The translations under genes and the position numbers were made by a program. Positions 1-8,274 of a stretch of 64,000 bases of DNA are shown here, in pieces. The DNA lies in the NCBI GenBank assembly GCA_964591455.1, contig CAZQDZ010000018.1, positions 1 to 64,000 on the forward strand. Direction: 5' to 3'. Every line of letters begins with the position of its first letter. The stretch's first letter is position 1. The notes beneath the pieces were generated by a model. That model was not told the origin of the DNA, did not search any database, and was given only the letters and a program-made list of their open reading frames with translations. The DNA is from RFSX01 sp964591455 (GTDB taxonomy: Bacteria; Bacteroidota; Bacteroidia; Chitinophagales; Saprospiraceae).

Positions 1-2
1 AG

Positions 3-419
3 GCACCGCCGCCACCGCCACCGCCGCCACCACCACCGCCAGAAGAGCCAGAAATATTCAAAGTAGTGGAGCAGATGCCACGATTTCCAGGATGTGAAGA
101 TGCAGGTGGTACAGATAAGGAAAAAGAAGAATGTGCTAAGGAGAAAATGCTTCAGTATATCTATAAGAACTTAAAGTATCCCGCGATTGCAAGAGAAAAT
201 GGCGTAGAGGGTATGGCTGTACTTCAGTTCGTGGTAAAAGAAGATGGTTCAGTATCTGACATTAATATCGTAAGAGATCCAGGAGCTGGTTGTGGAGATG
301 CTGCACATAAGGTTGTTACAGGAATGAATAACCTTCCTCAGAAATGGACACCTGGTAAGCAAAGAGGTAGACCAGTTAAAGTGCTTTATACACTACCAGT
401 TAGATTTAGACTACAGTAA
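3..419 (+). CDS. Energy transducer TonB, C-terminal part (5' end outside window)
   Basis: The reading frame is open from the window edge, so this is the end of a longer gene. It begins with a stretch of about a dozen prolines encoded by ccg/cca codons, the periplasm-spanning linker typical of TonB. It then enters a TonB C-terminal domain of the short Bacteroidota type, with MPRFPGCE, a KEKEECAKEK stretch, the YPAIARENGVEG region, VQFVV-like strand and the final VLYTLPVRFRL strand. TonB passes inner-membrane proton-motive energy from ExbBD to outer-membrane receptors. A close paralogue sits at 8275-9138, with most domain positions alike by eye. The first ATG (66) lies inside the domain and is not the start. 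A strong terminator follows. Confidence 0.88.
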   Translation, partial: APPPPPPPPPPPPEEPEIFKVVEQMPRFPGCEDAGGTDKEKEECAKEKMLQYIYKNLKYPAIARENGVEGMAVLQFVVKEDGSVSDINIVRDPGAGCGDAAHKVVTGMNNLPQKWTPGKQRGRPVKVLYTLPVRFRLQ

Positions 420-451
420 CCGTTTCTCCTCGAGAGAAAATAGATATAATA

Positions 452-485
452 AAAAGGGTTGGCCTAATCGGTCAGCCCTTTTTTT
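452..485 (+). terminator. Intrinsic terminator after tonB
   Basis: An 11-bp stem with G-U pairs (AAGGGTTGGCC against GGTCAGCCCTT) closes a 5-base loop and is followed by a run of seven T. It lies 33 bases after the TonB stop codon. Confidence 0.85.
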
Positions 486-553
486 ATTGAATGAACAGTA
501 GCAATTCTAATTCATAAGAAGATATTGAAGCCTGTTGAGTTTATTATTACACA

Positions 554-590
554 TAAAAAAAGGAAAGCTGAACTATATCAACTTCCCTTC
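554..590 (-). terminator. Intrinsic terminator of the small-protein operon
   Basis: Read on the minus strand, AAGGGAAGTTGA pairs with TCAGCTTTCCTT across a short loop and runs straight into seven T. It is placed to stop transcription coming from the small genes at 667-1564, about 75 bases beyond the last stop codon. Confidence 0.75.
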
Positions 591-666
591 TCGTGGTATA
601 AATCAGTTTTGAGATCAGGCTCAATCTCAAAAGTCTGTGTTATGAAAAAAACTAACTACTTAATTT

Positions 667-918
667 TTATAGTGAAAAGCTAGGCATAAGTCTTGACTCT
701 ATCTGAATAGGTTGCTCATTCCAAAGACCATATTTGGTTCTGAATTCAGCTTCCAGTCCGAGTAACTTTTTATTAGCTATATCTAAATCTTTCTCAGTAG
801 CATACTCGTCTTCTACCAGTGCTACTATGGAATCCCTATCCGTTCTTATCTTTCTGCGATAGATGAAATAAGCACTTCGCATCAAATTTATATTTCCGTT
901 TACCAAGTAATACTTCAT
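667..918 (-). CDS. Small protein of unknown function (third gene of a three-gene cassette)
   Basis: I do not recognise this 83-residue protein. It starts at an ATG (918) two bases after the stop of the gene before it; an upstream in-frame TTG at 924 would overlap that stop. It has no signal peptide or membrane segment. It is rich in charged residues, with a basic patch YRRKIRTDRD and then an acidic, probably helical stretch (VALVEDEYATEKDLDIANKK). The tight spacing with its neighbours and the terminator behind it suggest a real cotranscribed gene. It could be a cytoplasmic partner of the other two cassette proteins. Confidence 0.6.
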   Translation of the reverse strand: MKYYLVNGNINLMRSAYFIYRRKIRTDRDSIVALVEDEYATEKDLDIANKKLLGLEAEFRTKYGLWNEQPIQIESRLMPSFSL

Positions 919-920
919 AA

Positions 921-1256
921 TCAACTAGATTTTTTCTCTGTTAACTCTATATGAACTACATTCTCTCTTAGGCTCCAGTTTAATTGTGGTTGCACCATTC
1001 TTTCTAAGTCCACTGCAATATTCTTTCTTTGGACAACATAATTTTCATCAAACCAAACCAACTTTATACAATTCCTATGTTGTCTCACGGACAAGCCATC
1101 TAAAGGCTGATCCAGATTTACTGTTATGGTTGTACCATTCTTTCTATTTGATATTAAAACAATAGGTCTTGGCAACTTAAATTTTTCAATAAAATTTTTG
1201 GTCACATCTTTTACCACCTTGTTCATAACTTTTGTAGAAACTGCTGCTGATATCAT
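921..1256 (-). CDS. Small protein of unknown function (second gene of the cassette)
   Basis: Unrecognised 111-residue protein. The ATG at 1256 is preferred because it falls 14 bases after the preceding gene; a TTG at 1295 would add 13 residues and overlap that gene. The first third is amphipathic with many lysines (MNKVVKDVTKNFIEKF). The rest alternates hydrophobic and polar residues as beta strands do (PIVLISN, TTITVNLDQPL, CIKLVWFDENYVV), ending in ENVVHIELTEKKSS. No signal peptide and no catalytic motif is visible. The compact mixed alpha/beta layout would fit a small binding or adaptor domain, but no function is claimed. Confidence 0.6.
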   Translation of the reverse strand: MISAAVSTKVMNKVVKDVTKNFIEKFKLPRPIVLISNRKNGTTITVNLDQPLDGLSVRQHRNCIKLVWFDENYVVQRKNIAVDLERMVQPQLNWSLRENVVHIELTEKKSS

Positions 1257-1270
1257 GATTGAATTTGTTT

Positions 1271-1564
1271 TTAGTTTGAAAAGACATTTAAACAATCATT
1301 TACCACGATATCTAGGTACTCATGTACATCTTCTGTTGGCACTTCTTTGTCTAGAAGTTTCTTTAAAGAAGTATATACCATTTGGACCAGTCTGGTTGGA
1401 TTATCTCTATATCCAATCTGCGCATTGAGAAGATCATAGATGTCAGCGTAAGTACGATTAAATATCTCACAGAGAATCCTATCGTCATTATCTACTTTGT
1501 AGGCATTAAATAGAAACCACAAAGAGAATTGGCTTAGCTCTTGGCTGCTAATTTTGTTAATCAT
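1271..1564 (-). CDS. Small helical protein of unknown function (first gene of the cassette)
   Basis: A 97-residue protein starting at ATG 1564. The composition and spacing of hydrophobic residues suggest it is all-helical and cytoplasmic (LSQFSLWFLFNAYKVDNDD, VQMVYTSLKKLLDKEV, VHEYLDIVVNDCLNVF). No family is recognised. It leads a three-gene unit read in the same direction as the two-component pair upstream, 249 bases after the response regulator stop. That gap could hold its own promoter. Expression coupled to the two-component pair is an inference from position only. Confidence 0.6.
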   Translation of the reverse strand: MINKISSQELSQFSLWFLFNAYKVDNDDRILCEIFNRTYADIYDLLNAQIGYRDNPTRLVQMVYTSLKKLLDKEVPTEDVHEYLDIVVNDCLNVFSN

Positions 1565-1706
1565 TATTTCGTCCTTGATTACAATAGCAAATTTGTGATG
1601 TAACTTTTGCTTTTTTCTGAGTATTGCTACTGAAATTTCATTGAGGGATTAGTTTAAATTTTAGATAAGGGTATCCACAGAGTAGCGAAAAAGTATACCA
1701 AAATAT

Positions 1707-1725
1707 ACGTACGTGTTTCACTTAG
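1707..1725. promoter_or_regulatory. Possible operator: ACGTACGT palindrome plus shared GTGTTTCACTTAG
   Basis: The perfect palindrome ACGTACGT runs into a 13-base string, GTGTTTCACTTAG, that recurs exactly at 3773-3785 beside another near-palindrome. The two copies lie on either side of the two-component genes. LuxR/NarL regulators bind short inverted repeats, so these are candidate sites for the neighbouring regulator; this is inference. Confidence 0.3.
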
Positions 1726-1813
1726 GTCGTGCGCTAAAGAATAACAATATGCGCTTGGAAAGCAGCCGGGCTACCAGCTATAGAATTATAAATGAGGGAA
1801 GACTAGGTGAGTA

Positions 1814-2476
1814 CTAAATAGAGACTGATTTTGATGAAACCAATCCATTCTCAAAAGCAAATCTGACTAAGCCTATGCTGTTCTTGACATCAAGTTTGCT
1901 GATCATATTCCGCTTATGAGTTTCTACTGTTCTGGGACTGATATGGAGGAGTTTTGATATTTCTTGGTTAGATAACTCATCGGCTACTAAGCACAATATT
2001 TCTAATTCCCTTTCTGTCAGCTTATCACTTTTCTGGGCTGGTTTTATTTGCTTGACAGGACTTTTTACTTTTTGAATAAGGCTTCTAAGCACAGCCTCAT
2101 TATAATAATACTCTCCTTCGATTATCTTATTGATGGCTTTTTTAAGTTCTTCTACACCTGAGTCTTTAAGTAGGTAACCCTTCGCTCCTTTTTCTACCAT
2201 TTTGATAATGTATTCCTCTTCGTGGTGCATGGACAAGGCAAGTATATCTTGCTGAGGATATTTGATTAAAATCTCCTCAGTAAGTTCTATGCCGTTATCA
2301 TCTCCTAATGAAATGTCCATTAGAAGAATATCTGGCTGACTAGCTTCTAACTTCAATTGCGACTCTTCTTTAGTACTTGCTGTCCATAGAATATGGTAGC
2401 CCTCAGTAGAATTTAAGATATGAGCTATACTGTCTCTGAACATCTTATGATCATCGATAATTGCAACTTTTATCAT
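1814..2476 (-). CDS. NarL/LuxR-family response regulator
   Basis: A 220-residue two-domain response regulator. The receiver domain (about 1-120) has the acidic pair D8-D9, the phosphoryl acceptor D54 in LLMDISLG, and the conserved lysine in GYLLKDSG. The C-terminal LuxR helix-turn-helix (about 150-210) reads LTERELEILCLVADELSNQE and SPRTVETHKRN. It starts at ATG 2476 and overlaps the kinase gene upstream by four bases (ATGA), so the two are translationally coupled and surely partners. The target genes are unknown. Near neighbours are the small-protein cassette and the CheB/CheR fusion. Confidence 0.95.
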   Translation of the reverse strand: MIKVAIIDDHKMFRDSIAHILNSTEGYHILWTASTKEESQLKLEASQPDILLMDISLGDDNGIELTEEILIKYPQQDILALSMHHEEEYIIKMVEKGAKGYLLKDSGVEELKKAINKIIEGEYYYNEAVLRSLIQKVKSPVKQIKPAQKSDKLTERELEILCLVADELSNQEISKLLHISPRTVETHKRNMISKLDVKNSIGLVRFAFENGLVSSKSVSI

Positions 2477-3477
2477 GATAAGGGTTGTGGCTTTGAATTA
2501 TTAAATGGGATGTTAATGATGACTTTGAAGCCTTTAAATTTTGACGTCTTTATTTCTAGTTGACCGTTTATTGAGGCCAATCTGTTTTTAATATTGTAGA
2601 GTCCTATGCCTGATCCTACCTTAACTTTATCGCTCCCTCTTCCATCATCACTGACTACCAAACTTATGATATCATTCCTTAGATTAAGCTTGATTTTGAC
2701 CTCCTTGCAATCAGAATGCTTTATAGAGTTGTTTATCAATTCTTGAATAATTCTATAGATGTTCAATGAATAATTGAAATCTATATCTTCATTGAGAATA
2801 TCATTTTCAAGATATACATAGATGGATTGCGTTTGATTTACACGCTTTATCAGATTTGTTAGTGCAGTGATAAGTCCAAAATCAACCAAACTACTTGGCA
2901 TCAAGTCGTGAGATAGATTCCTTAAGTCAGTAGCTATTTCACTTATCAAATTGCTGATGCGATGTGCATCTCTTTTAGTATCAGGATTGTTCATCTTACT
3001 CATCATGAAGTCAAGATGCAATCTGACAGTGGAAATAGCCTGCCCTATTCCATCATGAATTTCTCTTGCTATTCGTCTTTTCTCTTTTTCTTGTCCTATA
3101 AGCAATGACTGCGTGGCCTTGTCCAGCGCTTTGCTTGTCGTCGTATTATCTATGATTGTGACAATATAGTTGTCTTTGAGTATCTTACCATATATTATAA
3201 GTGACCTATCATCGATATTTATATCAGGTAGATACATATCCTTCCATCCCTTATTAGTTATATGCCATAAATTATTAAGGAGGTCTATGTTGTCTATATA
3301 ATCGGTAAGTCTTTGACCCATTAGCGAAGCATACGAATCAATACCAAGAAAACTCTTAGCTTTTGAGTTAATCTTGAGGATTTCGCAATCCGAATTTATT
3401 TTTATGAATCCACTCGGAATTAGGGTTAAGATTTCATTTTCTCTTTCCAAAGTAGGTGTCAAAGTTTCACTTACCAT
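2473..3477 (-). CDS. PAS-containing sensor histidine kinase, HisKA_3 type
   Basis: A 334-residue cytoplasmic kinase with no membrane segment. An N-terminal PAS-like domain (about 10-110) precedes a HisKA_3 dimerisation domain whose phospho-accepting histidine lies in RRIAREIHDGIGQA. A HATPase domain follows with N-box IIQELINNSIKHS and G-boxes SDDGRGSD and GSGIGLYNIKNRL. All catalytic motifs look intact. ATG 3477 is preferred over an in-frame TTG four codons earlier. It is cotranscribed with the NarL-type regulator. As the neighbouring CheB/CheR/PAS protein has a dead-looking kinase tail, this kinase may supply the activity for a shared pathway; that link is inferred. Confidence 0.93.
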   Translation of the reverse strand: MVSETLTPTLERENEILTLIPSGFIKINSDCEILKINSKAKSFLGIDSYASLMGQRLTDYIDNIDLLNNLWHITNKGWKDMYLPDINIDDRSLIIYGKILKDNYIVTIIDNTTTSKALDKATQSLLIGQEKEKRRIAREIHDGIGQAISTVRLHLDFMMSKMNNPDTKRDAHRISNLISEIATDLRNLSHDLMPSSLVDFGLITALTNLIKRVNQTQSIYVYLENDILNEDIDFNYSLNIYRIIQELINNSIKHSDCKEVKIKLNLRNDIISLVVSDDGRGSDKVKVGSGIGLYNIKNRLASINGQLEIKTSKFKGFKVIINIPFNNSKPQPLS

Positions 3478-3846
3478 TCTAGGCGCCAAAATAATATAAA
3501 TTACATAATATCGTAATGTGTTTATGCAATTATCTTTTTGAGATAACTAGATTATCCTCATCACAACATTACTATCACAATCATCATTTGCAAGCACAAA
3601 TTTGTTTGATTTCTATCTTCAAAGTACTAGATAATTAAATATTGTTGAATACTTGCTGCTATTGATCTTCAACAAAGGCATATGTAGGACATTATGGCCT
3701 ATATGATTCCGAATTATAAGCAGGTTTCGCACCAATAGATGTTATTTGTAAGTATATACACGTAGACTCTATGTGTTTCACTTAGAGATTAAATGATTAT
3801 ATTACGTACAGTGACTGGTAATAAACCGAACCCCCTGTAAACGGTA
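3478..3846. promoter_or_regulatory. Divergent intergenic region between kinase and CheB/CheR genes
   Basis: This 369-base AT-rich stretch must hold the promoters of the two divergent transcripts. No convincing TAnnTTTG element with a spaced TTTG was found on either strand. At 3759-3775 there is a near-perfect 17-base palindrome (CACGTAGA-c-TCTATGTG). It overlaps the GTGTTTCACTTAG string shared with 1713-1725. No hidden coding sequence was seen. Confidence 0.5.
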
Positions 3847-6800
3847 ATGAATAAAAATGTTGAGAATAAATACTTTTACATTGTAGGGATAGGAACTTCA
3901 GCTGGTGGGCTGAAAGCACTACAATCTTTCTTCAGGCAGTGTCCTGATAATACGGGTATGGCATTTGTTATTGTCCAACATTTGTCTCCCGACTACAAAA
4001 GCTTAATGCCTGAACTCTTGGCCAAGTATACCAATATGCCAGTAGCTGAGGCCCACAACCAATCGCCCGTAAAACCTGATCATGTCTATCTAATTCCAGG
4101 CAGGAAAAATATAACCATAGAAAATGAAAGGTTGGTTCTTCTAAATAGGCCGCCTAGCAAACAACTTAACTTTCCAATAGATATTTTTCTAGAATCCTTG
4201 GCCAAAGAAAAAGCACATCTAGCCATAGGTGTCATTCTATCTGGTACTGGCTCTGATGGCACAAAAGGAGCTAAGGCAATAAAAGAAGTTGGTGGATCAG
4301 TATTTGTCCAATCTCCTGATTCTAGTGGCTTCGATGGCATGCCAAAATCTGTCATCTCTCACAATCTGGCAGACTATGTTCTCTACCCTGAAGATATAGT
4401 CAATGAGATTATCCAATATGCCAAAAATCCTCAGTTCAACTATTTAGTCTCAGGAACCGACCTAAGTCATAAGATGGAGGTCATTCATCGCATTCTAAAA
4501 ATTGTGAAGGATAATACTGAGATAGACTTCACTGGATACAAAACGCCTACAATCCTCCGAAGAACAGCTAAGAGACTGAACATAAAAAAGTGCAAGACAG
4601 TAGAGGAGTATATTGATTTGTTATACCTAGAACCGGCTGAAGCACATGCTCTTTCTCAAGAATTTCTTATCGGCGTCACTACATTCTTTAGAAATGATGA
4701 TGTATTCGATATTCTCAAATCGAAGGTAATCCCTCAGTTGGTCAATTCTGCTATAGAGAATGATACGAATATTAAATTATGGGTAATCGCCTGTTCTTCT
4801 GGTGAAGAAGTATATTCACTGGCCATGCTTTTTGAAGAAAACATGCTTGCTTTAGATAAAAAAGTATCCTACAAAATATACGCGACTGACATTGATGAAA
4901 ATGCCATCTATCATGCTTCTAAAGGAATTTACAGCCACAGTGATGTAGAAAACATTCCTAAAGAATTGTTGCCGAGATATTTTGAATCAATAAAGCAAGG
5001 GTATAAAATAAATCATAACATAAGACAGAACGTTGTCTTTTCAAAACATAATGTTGTAGTCAATCCGCCATTCAGTAGGATGAATATGATAAGTTGTCGT
5101 AATCTCCTGATTTATCTGGATAAAGAATATAAAGCAATGGCTATGAATTCTATAAAGTATGCACTTCAACCAGATGGGTTTCTGCTACTTGGTAATTCGG
5201 AGACACCAGGTGTTTTTGATAAGTCTTATAACACCGTAGATTCTAAAACGAGAATATACCAGAATAAAGGTCTTACTGCCTTCATGCCCAAGGAAATTAA
5301 TAACTGGAGATTGGATCCTAGTATTAGATCTAAAGTTACCGGTAGAAGAAAAACGCTAACAATAGAGGAGATAATTAGCAAGACTTTCTACGAAAAAATT
5401 CTAAATGAATATAAGAGTGCAAGTGTATGTGTAGATGAAAATCTAAACATTGTCCATGCTGTAGGTAAACTAAAGAGATACATAGATATTCCTGAGAATG
5501 GCTTTAGCAACAGTTTGGCCAAAATATTACCAGATAATTTTCTCATACCCATACAATCAGGAATCAGGAATCTCAATAGAGAGGATTCAACGGAAGTGAA
5601 TAAGAATGTTCGGTTACAAATCAATGACACCAACATAGCACTCAAAATAGTGATAGAACAAATTTCTATTACAAATTATCTTTCAAACACTTACTTGATA
5701 ACCTTTTTAGAATTAGGTAAAATAGAATTCCCGGCACATGAAGCACCTAGAACACTTGCAACCATATCTGCTGAGGAAGTAATGATTCTTAAGGAGTCTT
5801 TAAAGGAGACAAAAGAAAACTTACAACTTACGATAGAGGAGTTAGAAACCTCAAATGAAGAAATGCAAGCCACTAACGAAGAGCTGCTTGCTGCTAACGA
5901 GGAACTCCAAAGCACCAATGAAGAATTACAATCTGTCAACGAAGAATTACATACTGTAAATGCAGAGCTCCAAAGCAAGAATACGGACTTAGTGGTTCTT
6001 AATACTGACATGAAAAACCTATTTGACAATGTTCAAATAGGAGCACTGTTTCTTGATGACGAAAACTGTATTAGAAGATTTACCCCTAAAATAAAAGAAC
6101 ACTTTAAGTTTAGAGAGGAAGACTTGGGTCGGTCTATCACACTTTATTCTGGTGATTCTATCATGGGTAGTGAACTAGCAAAAATTGCCAAAGAGGTAAA
6201 AACTGATGGGAAGAAAAAACAAATTGAGATACAACATCCTAATGGTTCTTGGTTTTGGATTGAGGTATTTCCTTATGAAGATGCTTTGCATAACTTCAGC
6301 GGGGTTACTGTAAATTTTATAAACATTAATAATCTTAAAAAGCAATCTCTAGAACTAAAAACACTTTACTCTACATTAGATGAAATCACTGATAAGTCAC
6401 CTTCTGTTCTAAGCATATTCAATCTCAGAACTAACAAAACCATTTTTATTCAAGGAAATCCAGAAGGTCTTGTTGGGGTTACCAAGGAAGAAGTGCTTTC
6501 GAGTATTGACTTAAGAAAATTATATACAGACTATGGAAAGATATTGGCAAAAGAACACTTTCGACAAATATTCAATTCTAAAGGCGAAAATATAATTTCC
6601 AAAATACCGATGAATGATAGACTTACAGGAGAATTAAAGTGGATTTCTATTGTTTCTAAAGTGCATACAAAAGATGAAAAGGGCAGGCCAATAGATTGTC
6701 TAAATGTACTTCAGGATATTACTGAAATAGTCGCTAAGGAAAATAAACTTAAGATTAGTGAAGAAAGATACAGGTTAGCTCTCACAAGTCAGAAGACTGG

Positions 6801-8175
6801 TCTATGGGAATGTCTTAATCTAAATGAAGGTACTACATGGTGGTCTGATGAATATAAGTCACTCTTAGGCTACTCAGACAAAACTTATAAAAAGGGCTAT
6901 AGCCACTTTTTGAGTCTAATCCATCCTGACAACATAGAAGGATACCTAAGTGAAGTAAATTCTGCGCTCAAAACCTCTAGTTCTTTTTCTTGCTTAGTTA
7001 GATTAAAAATAAAAAAGGAAGGATACAAATGGTTTGAGATCAACGGCTTCGCAGAAAAAAATCTTGAAAATCTGAATGAGAGAGTCATCTGCAGTGTTTC
7101 GTTATCACATAGAAAAATTGTGGATCGACTTATAATTGAATCCAAGCAAAAACAATTAGAAAACATATTCGAACATGCACCTATAGGGATAGTAATCTTA
7201 GATAGTAGTGGTGTCATTAAGGAAGTGTCTGCTGGTTACAATAGGCTGATAGAAACCTCTTCAAAAGAACTTATAGGAACCAATTTTATTGACTCTCCTA
7301 ACAATGATGTTTCAGAAAATATAGCGTCCGAATTCCGGCGATTAGTCAAATTTGATTTTCCATTTATTTCATTTAAGAAAAAATATATTGTAGACGATAA
7401 TATTGAAAAATGGTGCAGGAATCATGTCAGCCCTATTTCAATCACAAATAAACTTGGAATTTCTGAAACAATGTATTGTGCTATAGTGTCTGATATCACC
7501 GACGAATATCTTTATGAAAAAGATAGAGTCCAATTAAATTCAGAGTTATATCAGTTGAATCTAAAGTCCTCAAGCTACCTCACATCTCATTTAAACGAAA
7601 TCGAAAAAATAGTGAGTAACCTGGAAATTAAAAAAGATACTCTCAAAGAAAAAATTCAATCAAATATTAGCAAAGTTAATACGCATCTAGGTAAGCTTAA
7701 TCAGCACTACACTTTATTAAACACAGGTAACACTTTTACCAATGTCAATCTAAATAAGTTAGCAAAAAAATTATCGAAAGAACTACAGTCTGAGTATGAC
7801 ATTCAGTTCCATTATAATATACTACCTGGTGTGCTTGCTATAGAATCTCAGTTATCATTACTAATTAAAGAACTTTGTATCTATCTAAAAGAAATTTGTA
7901 ATTGTAGTGACAATAATGCAAGCCTTTCTTCTGGAGAATCAGATAGTCACTGGCTTATCCAGGTGAGCTGCATCTCAGCTAACATCAATAAGAAACTTTA
8001 CTCTAGTACAAAGAAGTCAATCAAAGATGACACAGCAATGAAAGACTTCCCTAATCAAGAAGTTAAATTAATTAGTTGTAAAAAGATTATTTCTAATCAT
8101 TCAGGAGAATTCAATCTGACACATAGCCCTAAGAATCAAAGACTGGAATTCTCATTCAGCTTGATTAAAGAGTAG
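3847..8175 (+). CDS. CheB-CheR-PAS fusion signalling protein with degenerate kinase tail
   Basis: A 1442-residue cytoplasmic fusion. The CheB-type methylesterase domain (about 8-190) keeps its triad: S18 in GTSAGG, H45 in VQHLSPDY and D137 in SGTGSDGT. The CheR-type methyltransferase domain follows (about 205-480, with WVIACSSGEEVYSLAM as SAM site and NPPFSRMNMISCRNLLIYL). A long coiled coil of repeated E-E-L-x-x-x-N units spans about 650-720. Three to four PAS domains lie at about 720-1230. The last 200 residues keep the outline of a histidine kinase (LTSHLNEIEKIV; final ICKKI-like ISCKKIISNHSGEF). They lack the acidic residue after the histidine, the N-box Asn and the DxGxG box, so ATP use is unlikely. 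No chemoreceptor or CheA gene is nearby. Confidence 0.93.
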   Translation: MNKNVENKYFYIVGIGTSAGGLKALQSFFRQCPDNTGMAFVIVQHLSPDYKSLMPELLAKYTNMPVAEAHNQSPVKPDHVYLIPGRKNITIENERLVLLNRPPSKQLNFPIDIFLESLAKEKAHLAIGVILSGTGSDGTKGAKAIKEVGGSVFVQSPDSSGFDGMPKSVISHNLADYVLYPEDIVNEIIQYAKNPQFNYLVSGTDLSHKMEVIHRILKIVKDNTEIDFTGYKTPTILRRTAKRLNIKKCKTVEEYIDLLYLEPAEAHALSQEFLIGVTTFFRNDDVFDILKSKVIPQLVNSAIENDTNIKLWVIACSSGEEVYSLAMLFEENMLALDKKVSYKIYATDIDENAIYHASKGIYSHSDVENIPKELLPRYFESIKQGYKINHNIRQNVVFSKHNVVVNPPFSRMNMISCRNLLIYLDKEYKAMAMNSIKYALQPDGFLLLGNSETPGVFDKSYNTVDSKTRIYQNKGLTAFMPKEINNWRLDPSIRSKVTGRRKTLTIEEIISKTFYEKILNEYKSASVCVDENLNIVHAVGKLKRYIDIPENGFSNSLAKILPDNFLIPIQSGIRNLNREDSTEVNKNVRLQINDTNIALKIVIEQISITNYLSNTYLITFLELGKIEFPAHEAPRTLATISAEEVMILKESLKETKENLQLTIEELETSNEEMQATNEELLAANEELQSTNEELQSVNEELHTVNAELQSKNTDLVVLNTDMKNLFDNVQIGALFLDDENCIRRFTPKIKEHFKFREEDLGRSITLYSGDSIMGSELAKIAKEVKTDGKKKQIEIQHPNGSWFWIEVFPYEDALHNFSGVTVNFININNLKKQSLELKTLYSTLDEITDKSPSVLSIFNLRTNKTIFIQGNPEGLVGVTKEEVLSSIDLRKLYTDYGKILAKEHFRQIFNSKGENIISKIPMNDRLTGELKWISIVSKVHTKDEKGRPIDCLNVLQDITEIVAKENKLKISEERYRLALTSQKTGLWECLNLNEGTTWWSDEYKSLLGYSDKTYKKGYSHFLSLIHPDNIEGYLSEVNSALKTSSSFSCLVRLKIKKEGYKWFEINGFAEKNLENLNERVICSVSLSHRKIVDRLIIESKQKQLENIFEHAPIGIVILDSSGVIKEVSAGYNRLIETSSKELIGTNFIDSPNNDVSENIASEFRRLVKFDFPFISFKKKYIVDDNIEKWCRNHVSPISITNKLGISETMYCAIVSDITDEYLYEKDRVQLNSELYQLNLKSSSYLTSHLNEIEKIVSNLEIKKDTLKEKIQSNISKVNTHLGKLNQHYTLLNTGNTFTNVNLNKLAKKLSKELQSEYDIQFHYNILPGVLAIESQLSLLIKELCIYLKEICNCSDNNASLSSGESDSHWLIQVSCISANINKKLYSSTKKSIKDDTAMKDFPNQEVKLISCKKIISNHSGEFNLTHSPKNQRLEFSFSLIKE

Positions 8176-8274
8176 CGCTGAACACCTAAGCCTGAGAATT
8201 AAAAAATAATTCGAATCTAATACATCCTCTTATCCTTTATTCTGCATCTAATTCTATAGAAAAACTATAGAGCT

